This document shows positions 44,111 through 53,782 of a DNA stretch of 64,000 bases, one piece after another. This stretch comes from Methanolobus halotolerans (GTDB taxonomy: Archaea; Halobacteriota; Methanosarcinia; Methanosarcinales; Methanosarcinaceae). Position 1 is the stretch's first letter. Each line of letters begins with the position of its first letter. The notes under the pieces were generated by a model that worked only from the letters and a program-made list of their open reading frames with translations, made no database searches and had not been told where the DNA came from. The translations under genes were made by a program, and so were the position numbers. The stretch lies in the NCBI RefSeq assembly GCF_004745425.1, contig NZ_PGGK01000006.1, positions 1 through 64,000 of the forward strand, in the 5' to 3' direction.

Positions 44111-45601
44111 GTGTCTGAAGATGATAACCAGCTTCCAGTTAAACGATATCTAGTGGACATGTCTGCCTGCAAACACAGTAGACAGTTGAATAAGACTTCT
44201 GAAGAGTTGCATCTGGCGGAATCAGATATTGTTGATTTCAGCTCCTGCCTGAATCCCACTGGTGATCCTTTTATGTTTAAAGGAAGCAGTCTTGATATCG
44301 AAAATCTTCGCGATATAGCTGCTGCACAGTTGAAACAGTACCCTGATAACCGTTACATTGAACTCAGGTCTGCTGCCGCGCATTTCCTTGGTAAGGGAAT
44401 AATATACAACAACATAATTCCCGGCAATGGTTCATGTGAACTGCTCAGGCTAATTCTTGAGTGTACTGTGAAGGAAGGAGATCAGGTCATAGTCCCCGTA
44501 CCATGCCCGATTGAGTATTACCGCTCTTGCAGGATTTTCGGAGCCGTAACTCAGGAAATAGAGCTGAATGAGATGTTCCAGCTGCCGAAAAGAACAATTG
44601 AAAAAGCAAAAGTTATCATTCTCTCAAACCCAAATAATCCGACTGGAAAGCTGGTATCCCGCGAAGAGCTCAGCCAATTGGCTTCAAAATGCGCAGAACA
44701 TCAGACACTCCTGATAGTAGATGAATCTGTTATAGAATTGTCAGATCCCTGCCAGAGTGTTGCGGATCTTGCAACAGGCAATGATCATCTTATTGTTATC
44801 CGTTCAATTGTAAACACTTTTGCACTGCCAGGTATCAGGTTTTCCTATGGCATAGCCTCACATGCAATGGCAGAGCTGCTGAACTCAGCAAGGCTTTCAT
44901 GGAATATTGGTGCAGTTACCGAAGCTGTTGCAAAGGCCATCCTGAATCTGGAAGGCGGTCCTGACAGCAGGTATCTGGAAGAGTCAAGGAAATTCATTAT
45001 TAAAGAAAGAGAATACATCGTTGAGCGACTATCTTCACTGTATGGCTTCAGACCCCTGGAAAGCAGTGCCAACTACATTCTGGTGGATATGGACGGGCAT
45101 TTCATGGATTCCGAGAAGTTTGTGAAGTGCTTTGAGACCCATGGTATACTCATACGTGACTGTAGTGATATCTGCAAAGGAGAAAAACGCTATATACGCC
45201 TGTCAGTACGCTCAAGGGAAGAATTCGAAAAGCTTATCGGAAAACTGGATGATGTGTACGCAGAGTCCAGCAGAGAGGCTGCAAGGGAAAAGCTCGAGGA
45301 AACCATAGAGCATCCGGAAAAAACAGAAGCAGGAAGGGGAACCTGTAGCTACTACCCATGCCATTTTCAGGGGCAGGACTGCACTTTCTGCTTCTGTCCT
45401 TTTTATGCCTGCGAAGATGAGAGAACCGGTGGGTTCTGGATTGACAGCGCCACCGGTGGCAAGGTCTGGAGTTGTGAGAAGTGTACTCTCATGCACCAGC
45501 CAAAGATAGCAAAAAAGGTGCTGGATGTACTTATGGAGGATGGAGATACCGATGAGAATATCCGGAAAGCCTGGAAAGAGGTTATAACCTCACTTATCTA
45601 G
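44111..45601 (+). CDS. CobD paralogue lacking the PLP lysine, with Cys-rich C-terminal domain
   Basis: About 496 residues, aligned end to end with the next gene. The aminotransferase-I fold is intact (SSCLNPTG, IIPGNGSCELLRL, LSNPNNPTGKL, LIVDESVIELSD). However, the lysine that forms the Schiff base with PLP, in RSLTKAFAIPG of the neighbour, is Asn here (RSIVNTFALPG; codon AAC at 44813). The C-terminal metal-binding domain is fully conserved (YYPCHFQGQDCTFCFCPFYAC and WSCEKC). A classical decarboxylase reaction is therefore unlikely. The start is a GTG at 44111, with TTGs at 44102 and 44087 as alternatives. The frame ends TAG at 45599-45601, with TAA 11 codons later. Confidence 0.8.
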   Translation: MSEDDNQLPVKRYLVDMSACKHSRQLNKTSEELHLAESDIVDFSSCLNPTGDPFMFKGSSLDIENLRDIAAAQLKQYPDNRYIELRSAAAHFLGKGIIYNNIIPGNGSCELLRLILECTVKEGDQVIVPVPCPIEYYRSCRIFGAVTQEIELNEMFQLPKRTIEKAKVIILSNPNNPTGKLVSREELSQLASKCAEHQTLLIVDESVIELSDPCQSVADLATGNDHLIVIRSIVNTFALPGIRFSYGIASHAMAELLNSARLSWNIGAVTEAVAKAILNLEGGPDSRYLEESRKFIIKEREYIVERLSSLYGFRPLESSANYILVDMDGHFMDSEKFVKCFETHGILIRDCSDICKGEKRYIRLSVRSREEFEKLIGKLDDVYAESSREAAREKLEETIEHPEKTEAGRGTCSYYPCHFQGQDCTFCFCPFYACEDERTGGFWIDSATGGKVWSCEKCTLMHQPKIAKKVLDVLMEDGDTDENIRKAWKEVITSLI

Positions 45602-45638
45602 TCCCTTTACACCATCCCATATCATTTAATTGATTAAG

Positions 45639-45648
45639 TTAATATAGG
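45639..45648 (+). promoter_or_regulatory. TATA box of cobD operon
   Basis: TTAATATAGG about 37 bases before the cobD start probably drives the cobD-cbiB-cobZ-cobS-cobY unit. Confidence 0.5.
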
Positions 45649-45666
45649 TCTAATAAACTAGAGATT

Positions 45667-47169
45667 GTGATTATCGTGTCAAAAAATACAGCACCTCTCC
45701 CGGTAAAAGAATATCTCCGCACACTTGAGCCCGGCGCTCACGGTGGACTGATCCGAAAAAGCTCCCAGGAACATGCCATTCCGGAGAGTGAGATACTCGA
45801 TGCGAGTGCAAGCCTGAACCCTTTTGGCACACCTTTTGAGTATTCTTACACAGGACTTAAGCTCAAGTCATTGCTGGATAAGGGACTTGAGAAAATGGAA
45901 CAGTACCCTGACAACCGTTACCTTGAGTTCAGGGAAGCAGCTGCCAGGTTCACGGGAATGGGTGTAAGGTCCGAGAATATCATTCCGGGAAATGGATCTA
46001 CCGAGATAATCCGCCTTGTTGCGGAATGTGTGATAGAAGAAGGGGACACGGTCCTTATCCCACAACCTACCTTCAGTGAATATGAGGTCCAGTGCAAGGT
46101 GCTCGGTGCAAATATCAGATATATCCGACAGGAAGAACTTGGTGTTCTCGACGAAGATCTCCTTGAAGATGCAAAAATACTGTTCGTCTGTAATCCAAAT
46201 AATCCGACAGGAATACTTTTTACAAGAGAACAGATCGCGGAAATGGCACATAAATGTGCCAAACATCATACCTTACTCTTCGTGGATGAGGCTTTCATAG
46301 AACTCGCCGACCATTCGCAGAGTGTTGCGGACATGGTAGAAGGCAACGCATATCTTTTCATACAGCGCTCCCTCACAAAGGCATTTGCTATCCCGGGCAT
46401 CCGTATGGGATTTGGCATTGCTTCCACTGCTTTTGCAAATGTGCTCAATAATGCGAGGCTTTCATGGAACATGGGATGCATAGCTGACACGGTTGCAACG
46501 GCCCTTTTGAACATGGAAGGAGGTGTCGACAGCAAATATCTTGTAGATTCTAGGGGACTTATAGAGACAGAGCGTGCTTACCTGATGCAAAAACTGACAC
46601 GCCGGGGATTCAAACCGTTCGAGAGCAGTGTCAATTACATATTTATAGATATATCAGAATTCTCCATGAATTCCACCGAACTTGCAGAACGTATGGCTTC
46701 ACACGGAGTACTGATACGTGACTGCAGCTCCTTCCAGGAGATAGGAAATAATTATATCCGAGTCGCTGTCAGGACCAGGGAAGAGAATGAACGCCTTGTG
46801 AGCACTATTAAGCAGGTTATCAATGAGTGGGGAAAGCAACAGGCGGAGTCAATGCTTGAAACGAACCTTGCAAAGGCTGCAGATTGTGGTCGTCTTGGTA
46901 GCAACTTAAGCTGTGAATATTACCCATGTCACTTTGAAGGCCAGGACTGTACTTTTTGTTTCTGCCCCTTCTACCCATGTAAGGACGAACGTACGGGAGG
47001 GCAGTGGATCGAGAGCTCTTCAGGCGGGGATGTCTGGAGCTGCCTTTACTGTGATATAATACATAAGCCGGAAGTTGTTGACGATGTGCTCTCTGTCCTT
47101 GTTAAAGAAGGAAGGAACAAAGAGAGTATAAAGAAAGCCTGGAAAAACGCACTGGAGACCCGTTTATGA
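45667..47169 (+). CDS. cobD: L-threonine kinase/L-threonine-phosphate decarboxylase CobD
   Basis: The 500-residue protein has a PLP-dependent fold-type I domain (LNPFGTPFEY, IIPGNGSTEIIRL, VCNPNNPTGIL, FVDEAFIELAD, with the PLP lysine in RSLTKAFAIPG at codon 46378). A C-terminal extension has ten clustered cysteines (YYPCHFEGQDCTFCFCPFYPC, WSCLYC). In Methanosarcina mazei this architecture is a bifunctional Thr kinase and Thr-phosphate decarboxylase with a metal centre. It makes (R)-1-aminopropan-2-ol phosphate for the cobamide nucleotide loop. A GTG at 45676 is an alternative start. Its TGA overlaps the cbiB ATG. Confidence 0.9.
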   Translation: MIIVSKNTAPLPVKEYLRTLEPGAHGGLIRKSSQEHAIPESEILDASASLNPFGTPFEYSYTGLKLKSLLDKGLEKMEQYPDNRYLEFREAAARFTGMGVRSENIIPGNGSTEIIRLVAECVIEEGDTVLIPQPTFSEYEVQCKVLGANIRYIRQEELGVLDEDLLEDAKILFVCNPNNPTGILFTREQIAEMAHKCAKHHTLLFVDEAFIELADHSQSVADMVEGNAYLFIQRSLTKAFAIPGIRMGFGIASTAFANVLNNARLSWNMGCIADTVATALLNMEGGVDSKYLVDSRGLIETERAYLMQKLTRRGFKPFESSVNYIFIDISEFSMNSTELAERMASHGVLIRDCSSFQEIGNNYIRVAVRTREENERLVSTIKQVINEWGKQQAESMLETNLAKAADCGRLGSNLSCEYYPCHFEGQDCTFCFCPFYPCKDERTGGQWIESSSGGDVWSCLYCDIIHKPEVVDDVLSVLVKEGRNKESIKKAWKNALETRL

Positions 47170-48161
47170 TATTGCCGGTGCAGTTTGTACCAGAAGACCT
47201 CATTATAATCCTTTTACTGGCCTATGTCATTGATCTAGCTTTCAATGAACCACCATTTGCAGTTCATCCGGTGGTATGGATGGGGAATCTTATATCTGGG
47301 CTTAAAAAGATAGCACCTTCAAATTACAGAAGAGTTTATGGTATTTTCCTGGCACTTGTCACAATTACCTTTGCTGCATCCATAGCCTATGCAGTCCTGC
47401 TTGTGTTCAGCATTGAAGCCATACCCAGAATAATCCGCCTTGTCATAGCAGCTTATTTCCTCAAAGCAACGTTCTCCATAAGATGTCTTTTCGAAGCTGC
47501 CCGGGAAATAAAAAGCAAACTGGAAGCAGATAAACTAGATGAGGCCCGGCAAGGCCTGTCAATGTATGTCAGCAGGAACACTTCCAAACTTGATGAGAGT
47601 CATGTATCTTCTGCAATAATAGAAACCGTTTCCGAGAATTATGTTGACGGCATACTGACTCCGCTGTTGTTCTATGCTTGTTTCGGACCTCTTGGCCTAA
47701 TCGCGGCCTATATATTCAAGGCAACCAGTACTCTTGATTCAATGGTTGGCTACAAGGATGAACGCCACCTGCAGATTGGATGGTTCTCTGCAAGGCTGGA
47801 TGATGTATTAAACTGGATACCTGCACGCCTCTCTGTGATCTACATCTTCCTGGCATCTGTTGTAGTAAGTGCATCATTGAAAACCTATAAAAAGATAAGT
47901 CCTGCAGGTGCGGTGCAGCTTGCACTGAGAGACGGCATGAAGACACCATCTCCAAACTCGGGTTTTCCAATGTCCTCAGTGGCCGGGGCATTAATGATCC
48001 GACTGGAAAAACCGGGTACATACGTGCTTGGAGAGGAGTATGTTTATCCGGTACGTGAGGATGTAAGGCTGACAGCCTGGATAGTGATGGTAGCCTCTTT
48101 TATAGCGATTATTACATCTGTATTGATTATTTATGGAATAGGTCTTCTTACATTAGGCTAA
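47166..48161 (+). CDS. cbiB: Adenosylcobinamide-phosphate synthase CbiB
   Basis: A 331-residue membrane protein with five or so helices and the CbiB motifs FNEPPFAVHPVVWMGNLI, ETVSENYVDGILTPLLFY, LDSMVGYKDERHLQIGWFSARLDDVLNWIPARL and PSPNSGFPMSSVAGAL. It attaches aminopropanol phosphate to adenosylcobyric acid. It starts within the last codons of cobD (ATGA overlap), so the two consecutive pathway steps are translationally coupled. Confidence 0.95.
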   Translation: MILPVQFVPEDLIIILLLAYVIDLAFNEPPFAVHPVVWMGNLISGLKKIAPSNYRRVYGIFLALVTITFAASIAYAVLLVFSIEAIPRIIRLVIAAYFLKATFSIRCLFEAAREIKSKLEADKLDEARQGLSMYVSRNTSKLDESHVSSAIIETVSENYVDGILTPLLFYACFGPLGLIAAYIFKATSTLDSMVGYKDERHLQIGWFSARLDDVLNWIPARLSVIYIFLASVVVSASLKTYKKISPAGAVQLALRDGMKTPSPNSGFPMSSVAGALMIRLEKPGTYVLGEEYVYPVREDVRLTAWIVMVASFIAIITSVLIIYGIGLLTLG

Positions 48162-48201
48162 ATTGTAATATCGAGTATACTTAACTATCAGAGTGATGGC
48201 A

Positions 48202-48807
48202 ATGAAATTATCAGATATAGAATCTAAAGACCTGAAAAAGGACCAGTCAGAAGAGCTGGAAGGAGAAGTTACCCACAGTATCCTTGAAATACTTGAAGAC
48301 GAAGGCATTACTGTAGATATGCTTGTTGACTCCGCGATGGCACTATATGCCCCGCATCCGGGTCTCGAGACAAAGGAACTTGCCGAAAGGCGGTTTCTGG
48401 AAGAACTGGATATTGCCCTTTCAGACCCTAATCTCTGTCTGCTCATCTACTCCGGAATACTCCTTGAAAGAGAAGGAAAAGCCGGCACTCTGCCGGATAT
48501 AAGTAAAAGTTCATATGAAAAGGACCTGACTTTCATAATAGCAGATGAAGTACTGGGAATGAGCATTTCCAAGTATATCAGCGGCGACAAAGGAATGTTT
48601 GAATTTGTCAGGTTCGATAAACAGAAACCAGGTATTCTTGCGACCCTTGGGCCCTTTATGGATGATGTCATCGGAGGTCTTATAGGGGGCGTCTCTGCGA
48701 ACATGTACACAAGAAGTATGGCCGAAGCCGCCGCTTCTTCCAAAAATAAAAATAAAGGTAAAAAGAAGGGATCCGGAAAAGATCAGGGTGGTGTGATCGC
48801 AGGATGA
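48202..48807 (+). CDS. cobZ: Alpha-ribazole-5'-phosphate phosphatase CobZ
   Basis: The 201-residue protein has a soluble N-terminal part with a PgpA-like domain (HSILEILEDEGITVDMLVD, FIIADEVLGMSISKYISGDK) and a hydrophobic C-terminal stretch (PFMDDVIGGLIGGVSANMYT), followed by a lysine-rich tail. It matches CobZ, the archaeal non-orthologous replacement of CobC, first identified in Methanosarcina. It dephosphorylates the nucleotide-loop precursor. The ATG at 48202 is four bases after GAGTGAT; ATG 48196 is an alternative. Its stop overlaps the cobS start. Confidence 0.85.
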   Translation: MKLSDIESKDLKKDQSEELEGEVTHSILEILEDEGITVDMLVDSAMALYAPHPGLETKELAERRFLEELDIALSDPNLCLLIYSGILLEREGKAGTLPDISKSSYEKDLTFIIADEVLGMSISKYISGDKGMFEFVRFDKQKPGILATLGPFMDDVIGGLIGGVSANMYTRSMAEAAASSKNKNKGKKKGSGKDQGGVIAG

Positions 48808-49631
48808 ATAACTTTTTGCTGGCAGTACGTTCAAGCTTTGGTTTCCTCTCGACCATTCCGGTCGGAATCACCATGGAAGGGCTCGATGAGTTCTTCAAGA
48901 GGACCTATCTGCATATACTTGTAGGCATCGTGCTTGGTATGATAATGGGTGCAGTAGCCTTTGTTCTGGGCTCGTTCCTTTCTCCGCAGCTGAGTGCCGT
49001 ATTCATTATTATATTTGTATACTATCTCACAGGATTGAACCATCTGGATGGCATTGCTGATCTGGGTGACGGGATGACGGCCCACGGTTCCCGTGAGAAG
49101 AAACTAAAGGCATTGAAGGACATGTCACTCGGCATCGGGGGAGTCGCATTCGCTGCGTTGACACTGCTAGCATTCTATGCAGCACTTGTGTCATTACAGG
49201 CAGAAGCCTTAATAGCAGGCGGCTCTGTCACAGATATGGCAGTTATAATCTTTATATCGATATTCGTTGCCGAGGTCAGTGCCATGCAGTCAATGCTGAC
49301 AATTGCTGCATTCGGAAAATCCATACACGAGGGGCTGGGTTCCATTCTGGTGGACAATACAACCCTTCCCAAGTATTTCCTTGGTTTTGCCCTGGGAATT
49401 GTTTCCTGTACGCTTGCGTTCTGGACAATCGGCATCCCGCTGGCAGGAATGATTGCATTCCTGGCGGCCATTGCGGCAACGTTCATTCTGCTCAATGTCA
49501 GCAACCGGCATTTTGGTGGCGTGAACGGGGATGTCATCGGCTCATCCAATGAAATTGGAAGGATTATTGCACTGATCGCTATTTACCTTGTTATAAAGTA
49601 TGATATCGGAGGTATTGTTTGGACGCTATAA
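48804..49631 (+). CDS. cobS: Adenosylcobinamide-GDP ribazoletransferase (cobalamin synthase)
   Basis: A 275-residue polytopic membrane protein beginning SSFGFLSTIPVGITMEGLDE, with the catalytic acidic motif YLTGLNHLDGIADLGDGMTAHGSREKKL and the later NRHFGGVNGDVIGSSNEIGRI. CobS joins alpha-ribazole to adenosylcobinamide-GDP in the membrane. Translation is coupled to cobZ (ATGA) and cobY (whose TTG start lies inside the end of cobS). Confidence 0.95.
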   Translation: MNNFLLAVRSSFGFLSTIPVGITMEGLDEFFKRTYLHILVGIVLGMIMGAVAFVLGSFLSPQLSAVFIIIFVYYLTGLNHLDGIADLGDGMTAHGSREKKLKALKDMSLGIGGVAFAALTLLAFYAALVSLQAEALIAGGSVTDMAVIIFISIFVAEVSAMQSMLTIAAFGKSIHEGLGSILVDNTTLPKYFLGFALGIVSCTLAFWTIGIPLAGMIAFLAAIAATFILLNVSNRHFGGVNGDVIGSSNEIGRIIALIAIYLVIKYDIGGIVWTL

Positions 49632-50266
49632 TCATGGCAGGGGGGTTTGGAAGCAGGCTTGGTATGGGTGAGAAACCCGTAGTTGAGCTTCTTGGTAAAC
49701 CACTCATCTCATACGTAATCGATGCTCTTGGGAGTACGGAAAATATTGGAAAGATCTACGTTGCGGTCTCACCTGCAACACCAATCACAGCCAGTATTGT
49801 GCAAAATCGCTACAAAGACAGGGTCAAAATCATTGATACCATGGGCGGGAACTATGTGGCGGATATGGTTTATGCAGTAAAGTCCGCAAAAATATCAGAA
49901 CCTGTGATGGTCCTTATGTCGGATATCCCCCTGCTGAGCGTGAAACTTATAGAACATATAATCAAGGAGTACCAAAATTGCGAAACACCTGCAATGTCTG
50001 TGTTCTCCCCCATTTATGTATGCAAGGGGCTCGGAATAAGACCTGATACAGTCTTTAACTGGAACGGAAAGCTCATTGTTCCCGCTGGGATCAACATACT
50101 GGATGGTAAGGACGTTGAACAGGAACAGGCATATGTAAGCCTGGTTATGGAAGATATAGAACTGGCCCTGAACATAAATACGGTCGACGACCTGCAAAAA
50201 TGCAAGGAAATACTTTCAGAAAAAAAAGAGCAGATGCTGGCCGAAAAGAATGCATCACCAGGTTAA
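49619..50266 (+). CDS. cobY: GTP:adenosylcobinamide-phosphate guanylyltransferase CobY
   Basis: The 215-residue enzyme starts with a TTG, preceded by GGAGG, and has the nucleotidyltransferase signature AIIMAGGFGSRLGMGEKPVVEL, VAVSPATPITASIV, LMSDIPLLSVKLIEHI and NINTVDDL. CobY is the archaeal replacement for bacterial CobU. It overlaps the 3' end of cobS by 13 bases and closes the operon. The final KKEQMLAEKNASPG tail is poorly conserved. Confidence 0.93.
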   Translation: MDAIIMAGGFGSRLGMGEKPVVELLGKPLISYVIDALGSTENIGKIYVAVSPATPITASIVQNRYKDRVKIIDTMGGNYVADMVYAVKSAKISEPVMVLMSDIPLLSVKLIEHIIKEYQNCETPAMSVFSPIYVCKGLGIRPDTVFNWNGKLIVPAGINILDGKDVEQEQAYVSLVMEDIELALNINTVDDLQKCKEILSEKKEQMLAEKNASPG

Positions 50267-50588
50267 ATTAAAGCTACTTATCCGGTTATAGAAATCCTGT
50301 ATTGTAATTACCAATTCAAAGAAGCCATGTTGCAAGATGCGAGGGGAACAACTTTGCATCTTCGCGTCCTTGCTGCGTTCTTCCGGCTTCAGGTCCTTGC
50401 CATAATTCTTTTTAGTCTAGTTGAGTAATAGTCATTCAAATGCACTGACAAACACCATTCCAATTAATGTGTTTGCTTAGAATATTTTTTCAGAAGGAAA
50501 TTGCCGCAAATCTTTTACATGCATGGGTCATATTAACATTGCATAAAAGTCTAAAAAATGGTTTTCATATAATTATGAGTTCTGTTGT
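50267..50588. other. Intergenic region after the cobamide operon
   Basis: No gene is seen. AAGATGC (50334-50340) and GCATCTT (50356-50362) can pair around a 15-base loop and may be the operon's terminator, though no T-tract follows directly. Confidence 0.35.
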
Positions 50589-51188
50589 ATGGCCATGAAA
50601 ATAATACCTGAGCACTTTATTGAGAAAATTGCACTGGTCCCAAAAAAGCCTATCAAAGCATTTGAACTATTAATAGGCATTCTTTTTATTAGGAACTGGG
50701 TGAGGATCGAAGATGATAGTATAATCAACTTCAATGATACAGTTGCTGATGCGGTGCTGAATATCTACAAAGACAATTTCACAGTAACTTATGAGGACAG
50801 ATTTTTAAAATATGCTCAGTACTTCAATAATATAACCTACGTATATTCGGATGAAGAGGCTGTTAAAGGATATTGCTTTTTTTTCTCAAAGCCTTTATTC
50901 TCAGCGAGCAGAATGAAAAAGATGTGCACTGTTTATTCGTTGGTTGTTGATAAAAAATACAGAAGACAGGGTATCGGAAAAAGTTTATTGCAAAAAGGTA
51001 TTCGTGAGATGGAATTGAATGATATTGACACAGTTACATTATATGTGGAAGTGAGCAACGAATCTGCAATAAGACTATACAGGAAAATAGGTTTTGAGAT
51101 AATCGGCGAAGTAAGGGATATTTGTTCCCCGGGAGACAGGTGCTACGAGATGGCACTTGATCTTAGTAAGAATCGCCCCACAATATAA
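50589..51188 (+). CDS. GNAT-family N-acetyltransferase
   Basis: The 199-residue protein has a poorly conserved N-terminal half and a C-terminal GNAT core: VYSLVVDKKYRRQGIGKSLL (acetyl-CoA pyrophosphate-binding R/Q-X-X-G-X-G/A), VTLYVEVSNESAIRLYRKIGF and GEVRDI. This is typical of RimI-like or small-molecule acetyltransferases; the substrate is unknown. The ATG at 50589 lacks a clear ribosome-binding site; ATG 50595 is an alternative. Confidence 0.8.
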   Translation: MAMKIIPEHFIEKIALVPKKPIKAFELLIGILFIRNWVRIEDDSIINFNDTVADAVLNIYKDNFTVTYEDRFLKYAQYFNNITYVYSDEEAVKGYCFFFSKPLFSASRMKKMCTVYSLVVDKKYRRQGIGKSLLQKGIREMELNDIDTVTLYVEVSNESAIRLYRKIGFEIIGEVRDICSPGDRCYEMALDLSKNRPTI

Positions 51189-51290
51189 AAACTGGCTATT
51201 TTAGATTTCATTTTCATCTGATGAATTGACATCAAAATATTTGTTTAAGTTGTAAATTTCAAAGTAAAATGAAATTACAGAACGACTGGT

Positions 51291-51392
51291 TTATATGCAT
51301 AAAACTTAATATGTTAAGTAAGTGTAGGTTGGTTTGAAGTATTGGGTGACGGACATCATCGGGCACCGGGAGAAAAGGTGCCCTTCACTATT
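51291..51392 (+). ncRNA. Candidate short RNA or terminator-like structure
   Basis: A TATA box (TTATATGC, 51291-51298) is followed by the palindrome CTTAA-TATG-TTAAG (51305-51318). About 45 bases later comes a strong hairpin GGGCACC/GGTGCCC with a purine-rich loop (51361-51383) and then TTCACTATTTTA. This could be a 60-70 nt transcript with its own terminator and operator. Alternatively, the last hairpin simply ends the flanking convergent genes. Confidence 0.3.
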
Positions 51393-51455
51393 TTACATTC
51401 TGCCCGTACTCCGGAACTAAGATAGTCCGAAAGATAATCTCAGATACTCAAATGT

Positions 51456-52667
51456 TCACTCATCAAGTCCTTTTATTCCGAAGATGTGGTTTGCCACCCT
51501 GATAGCATCCCTGTCACCGGTCGCCTTGCCTTCATCATCACTTAGTTTAACAACCGGGATGTTATTTACTGCATGCAGTTTAATGACCATGTTCAAGGGA
51601 GGACTTGAACTGAAGAAATGATGGTTATTTGTAAAACTCGTACCAATACCAAAACTGCAGTTGATCCGTCCCCCGCAATACTCCTTTATCCTTATAGCAT
51701 CTCTTGAATGGAGTGAATCACTGAATACAACTATCTTTTGCATCGGATCGATACCCGCCTTTAAGTAATGTTCGATAACCTTGTCAGCAAAAATGAACGG
51801 ATCCCCACTGTCATGTCTTACGCCATCATACAGTTTAGATAGCTTGAGATTGAAACTGTTAAAGAACGCTCCGGAACCGAATGTATCTGATAGAGCTATA
51901 CCCAGGTCACCTTTGTAAATGTCCACCCAGTTCTCAAGAGAGAATAGATTAGCATTCCGCAATCCTACCAGCGCCGAATTGCCCATGATCCATTCATGAC
52001 CAATCGTCCCGATGGCCCGAAGACCATATCTTTTTGCAAGGAATACATTGCTTGTTCCTGAAAATGTTTTTACTCCCGATAGTGTACCAATGACCGAATC
52101 ATGAAGCTCAAAGCTTCGACGTCTTCTGGTCCCGAATTCTGAGAAGATACAGTTGTTAGATTCGAGTTCTCCGCCCATGTCCTGTATGAAGGAGGTATAT
52201 TCATCGATCAGGGAGCCGCCAGTTGAAGCATCTGTATCTATGTGCCTGTTCTTCCATTCGGATTCAACGGTATCAAAGTACAGTTCCGAGATCAGTGCCA
52301 TAAGCACGATCTCCCACAATATGCTACTATGCCACGGACCTTTGATGCGAAGATCAAGGTTATTATCTTCCGTAAGGTCTATGGTCACTTCAGAAGGGTC
52401 AAAACTGTAGTTTCGGAGATATTCGAGATACATTGGCTTGAAGAAAGGACAGGCTGCTCTCAACCATTGGTGTTCATCATCAGTAAGTTTGACCGCTGGC
52501 ATATCCTCATCTATTGTGCGCTTAAGTTCCCTGACAAAACCTTTGTTAAAACGTTGTATGCCGCGGTTTGTAAAACGATATTCTGCAACCACGTCAGGAA
52601 AAAGTTCCAGAACAGCCATCTGCATAGTGAACTTATAAAGGTCGTTGTCAAGAATTGAACGAATCAT
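51456..52667 (-). CDS. pncB: Nicotinate phosphoribosyltransferase
   Basis: The 403-residue enzyme starts [20 protein letters not shown], the canonical PncB N-terminus, and continues with [58 protein letters not shown] and [13 protein letters not shown]. It makes nicotinate mononucleotide for NAD salvage. I choose the ATG at 52667, preceded by AAGGAAGGAT. The open frame extends 30 codons upstream (to 52757) with a basic peptide that is not family-like. Confidence 0.95.
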   Translation of the reverse strand: MIRSILDNDLYKFTMQMAVLELFPDVVAEYRFTNRGIQRFNKGFVRELKRTIDEDMPAVKLTDDEHQWLRAACPFFKPMYLEYLRNYSFDPSEVTIDLTEDNNLDLRIKGPWHSSILWEIVLMALISELYFDTVESEWKNRHIDTDASTGGSLIDEYTSFIQDMGGELESNNCIFSEFGTRRRRSFELHDSVIGTLSGVKTFSGTSNVFLAKRYGLRAIGTIGHEWIMGNSALVGLRNANLFSLENWVDIYKGDLGIALSDTFGSGAFFNSFNLKLSKLYDGVRHDSGDPFIFADKVIEHYLKAGIDPMQKIVVFSDSLHSRDAIRIKEYCGGRINCSFGIGTSFTNNHHFFSSSPPLNMVIKLHAVNNIPVVKLSDDEGKATGDRDAIRVANHIFGIKGLDE

Positions 52668-52838
52668 CTGATCCTTCCTTTTGGATACATTTAAAGCTAA
52701 ATTGCGCCTATATCCGTAGGTCCTTACTCTATTTACATTTTTCTTGGAATCATCCATTCATCTGAAAGCCAGGATCGGACATATGTCAGGCAGGTGCAGA
52801 ATAAGCTAGCATTCATGAATATAGTTTCGGAGTCCCTG

Positions 52839-53657
52839 TCAGGCGAGGAGTTTCTTTTTGATCTCTATGTAGCAGTTTTCCACTATTTCAGTGTTGCCTT
52901 TTACTTCCACCGTTTCTGCGCTGAATCTTTTTGCCAGTTCTGATATCTTTGCCCCGAAATCCTTTTCGAATCTCAGACCGGTATCCAGTTTTACTATTCT
53001 TCCTATACTGAAAGAATACCGGTACTCAGATACCATATCTGAATCCAGGGGAAGGTCTTTCATATCCTTCCAGTTAGATGCCCAGAGAGGAGTGAAGTAA
53101 AGGGTTGCTGTGTCGTTCCATTTCTTAAGTTCCTGTTCATACCGCCGGTTTCCTCCAAGTGCTATACTTATACAGTCATCGACACGTTCACCCTCTCCGT
53201 CCTTCAGGACGTACAGGGGAACCGGGCTTTTCCCTGCAGAAATTCCTATGTCTTTCAGAGCGTTACCGCAAAGTCCATAGAAAAGAAGGATGCTGTCAGA
53301 GAATTCTGACATAATGTCAACCTGTATGCCAACCTCCGATCGAAGTGAGGTGCCATTAATATGAAGTCCGAGCGGCATTATCTTTATGACAACAACAATA
53401 TCTTCAGTACATTCTTTTCCGATAAACGACATAAATTTCTTTTTAAAAGAGCCGAGGCCAGCAGAACAGATAAAGTCATCGATCCTGTCTATCGGAGTCA
53501 CTGAAAAGGATATATCCTGCAGGCGGAGTTTTCTTGCAAGTCCCCGGGATTCCCGGTCCTCGATAAGCACAATCCGGGTATTCTCAGTGTATTTCGACAG
53601 CACATGAGTGATCTCATCTTCAAGTATCTTGCATCCTATAAGACTAAGTACTGGCAT
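52839..53657 (-). CDS. DUF1638 protein, copy 2
   Basis: The 272-residue paralogue of the 3411-4241 gene has LSLIGCKILEDEITHVLSKY, LLFYGLCGNALKDIGI, LKDGEGERVDDCISIALGG, YFTPLWASNWKDM and VKLDTGLRFEKDFGA. The core Gly-Leu-Cys-Gly-Asn motif and the VDDC motif are shared; overall identity is modest. It is divergent from the winged-helix gene at 53783, with about 125 bases of shared promoter region containing AATATAG-type elements. Its role is unknown. Confidence 0.85.
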   Translation of the reverse strand: MPVLSLIGCKILEDEITHVLSKYTENTRIVLIEDRESRGLARKLRLQDISFSVTPIDRIDDFICSAGLGSFKKKFMSFIGKECTEDIVVVIKIMPLGLHINGTSLRSEVGIQVDIMSEFSDSILLFYGLCGNALKDIGISAGKSPVPLYVLKDGEGERVDDCISIALGGNRRYEQELKKWNDTATLYFTPLWASNWKDMKDLPLDSDMVSEYRYSFSIGRIVKLDTGLRFEKDFGAKISELAKRFSAETVEVKGNTEIVENCYIEIKKKLLA

Positions 53658-53782
53658 TCTGTTACTCCGTTACCTCTATTCAGGTCAGCTGTCAGATATG
53701 GACACAACTTACAATGTAGTACACATTAATATAGTTTAATGTCAGTTTTCTATACAAATTCCGCTGAAACAGAGGTTTAAAT

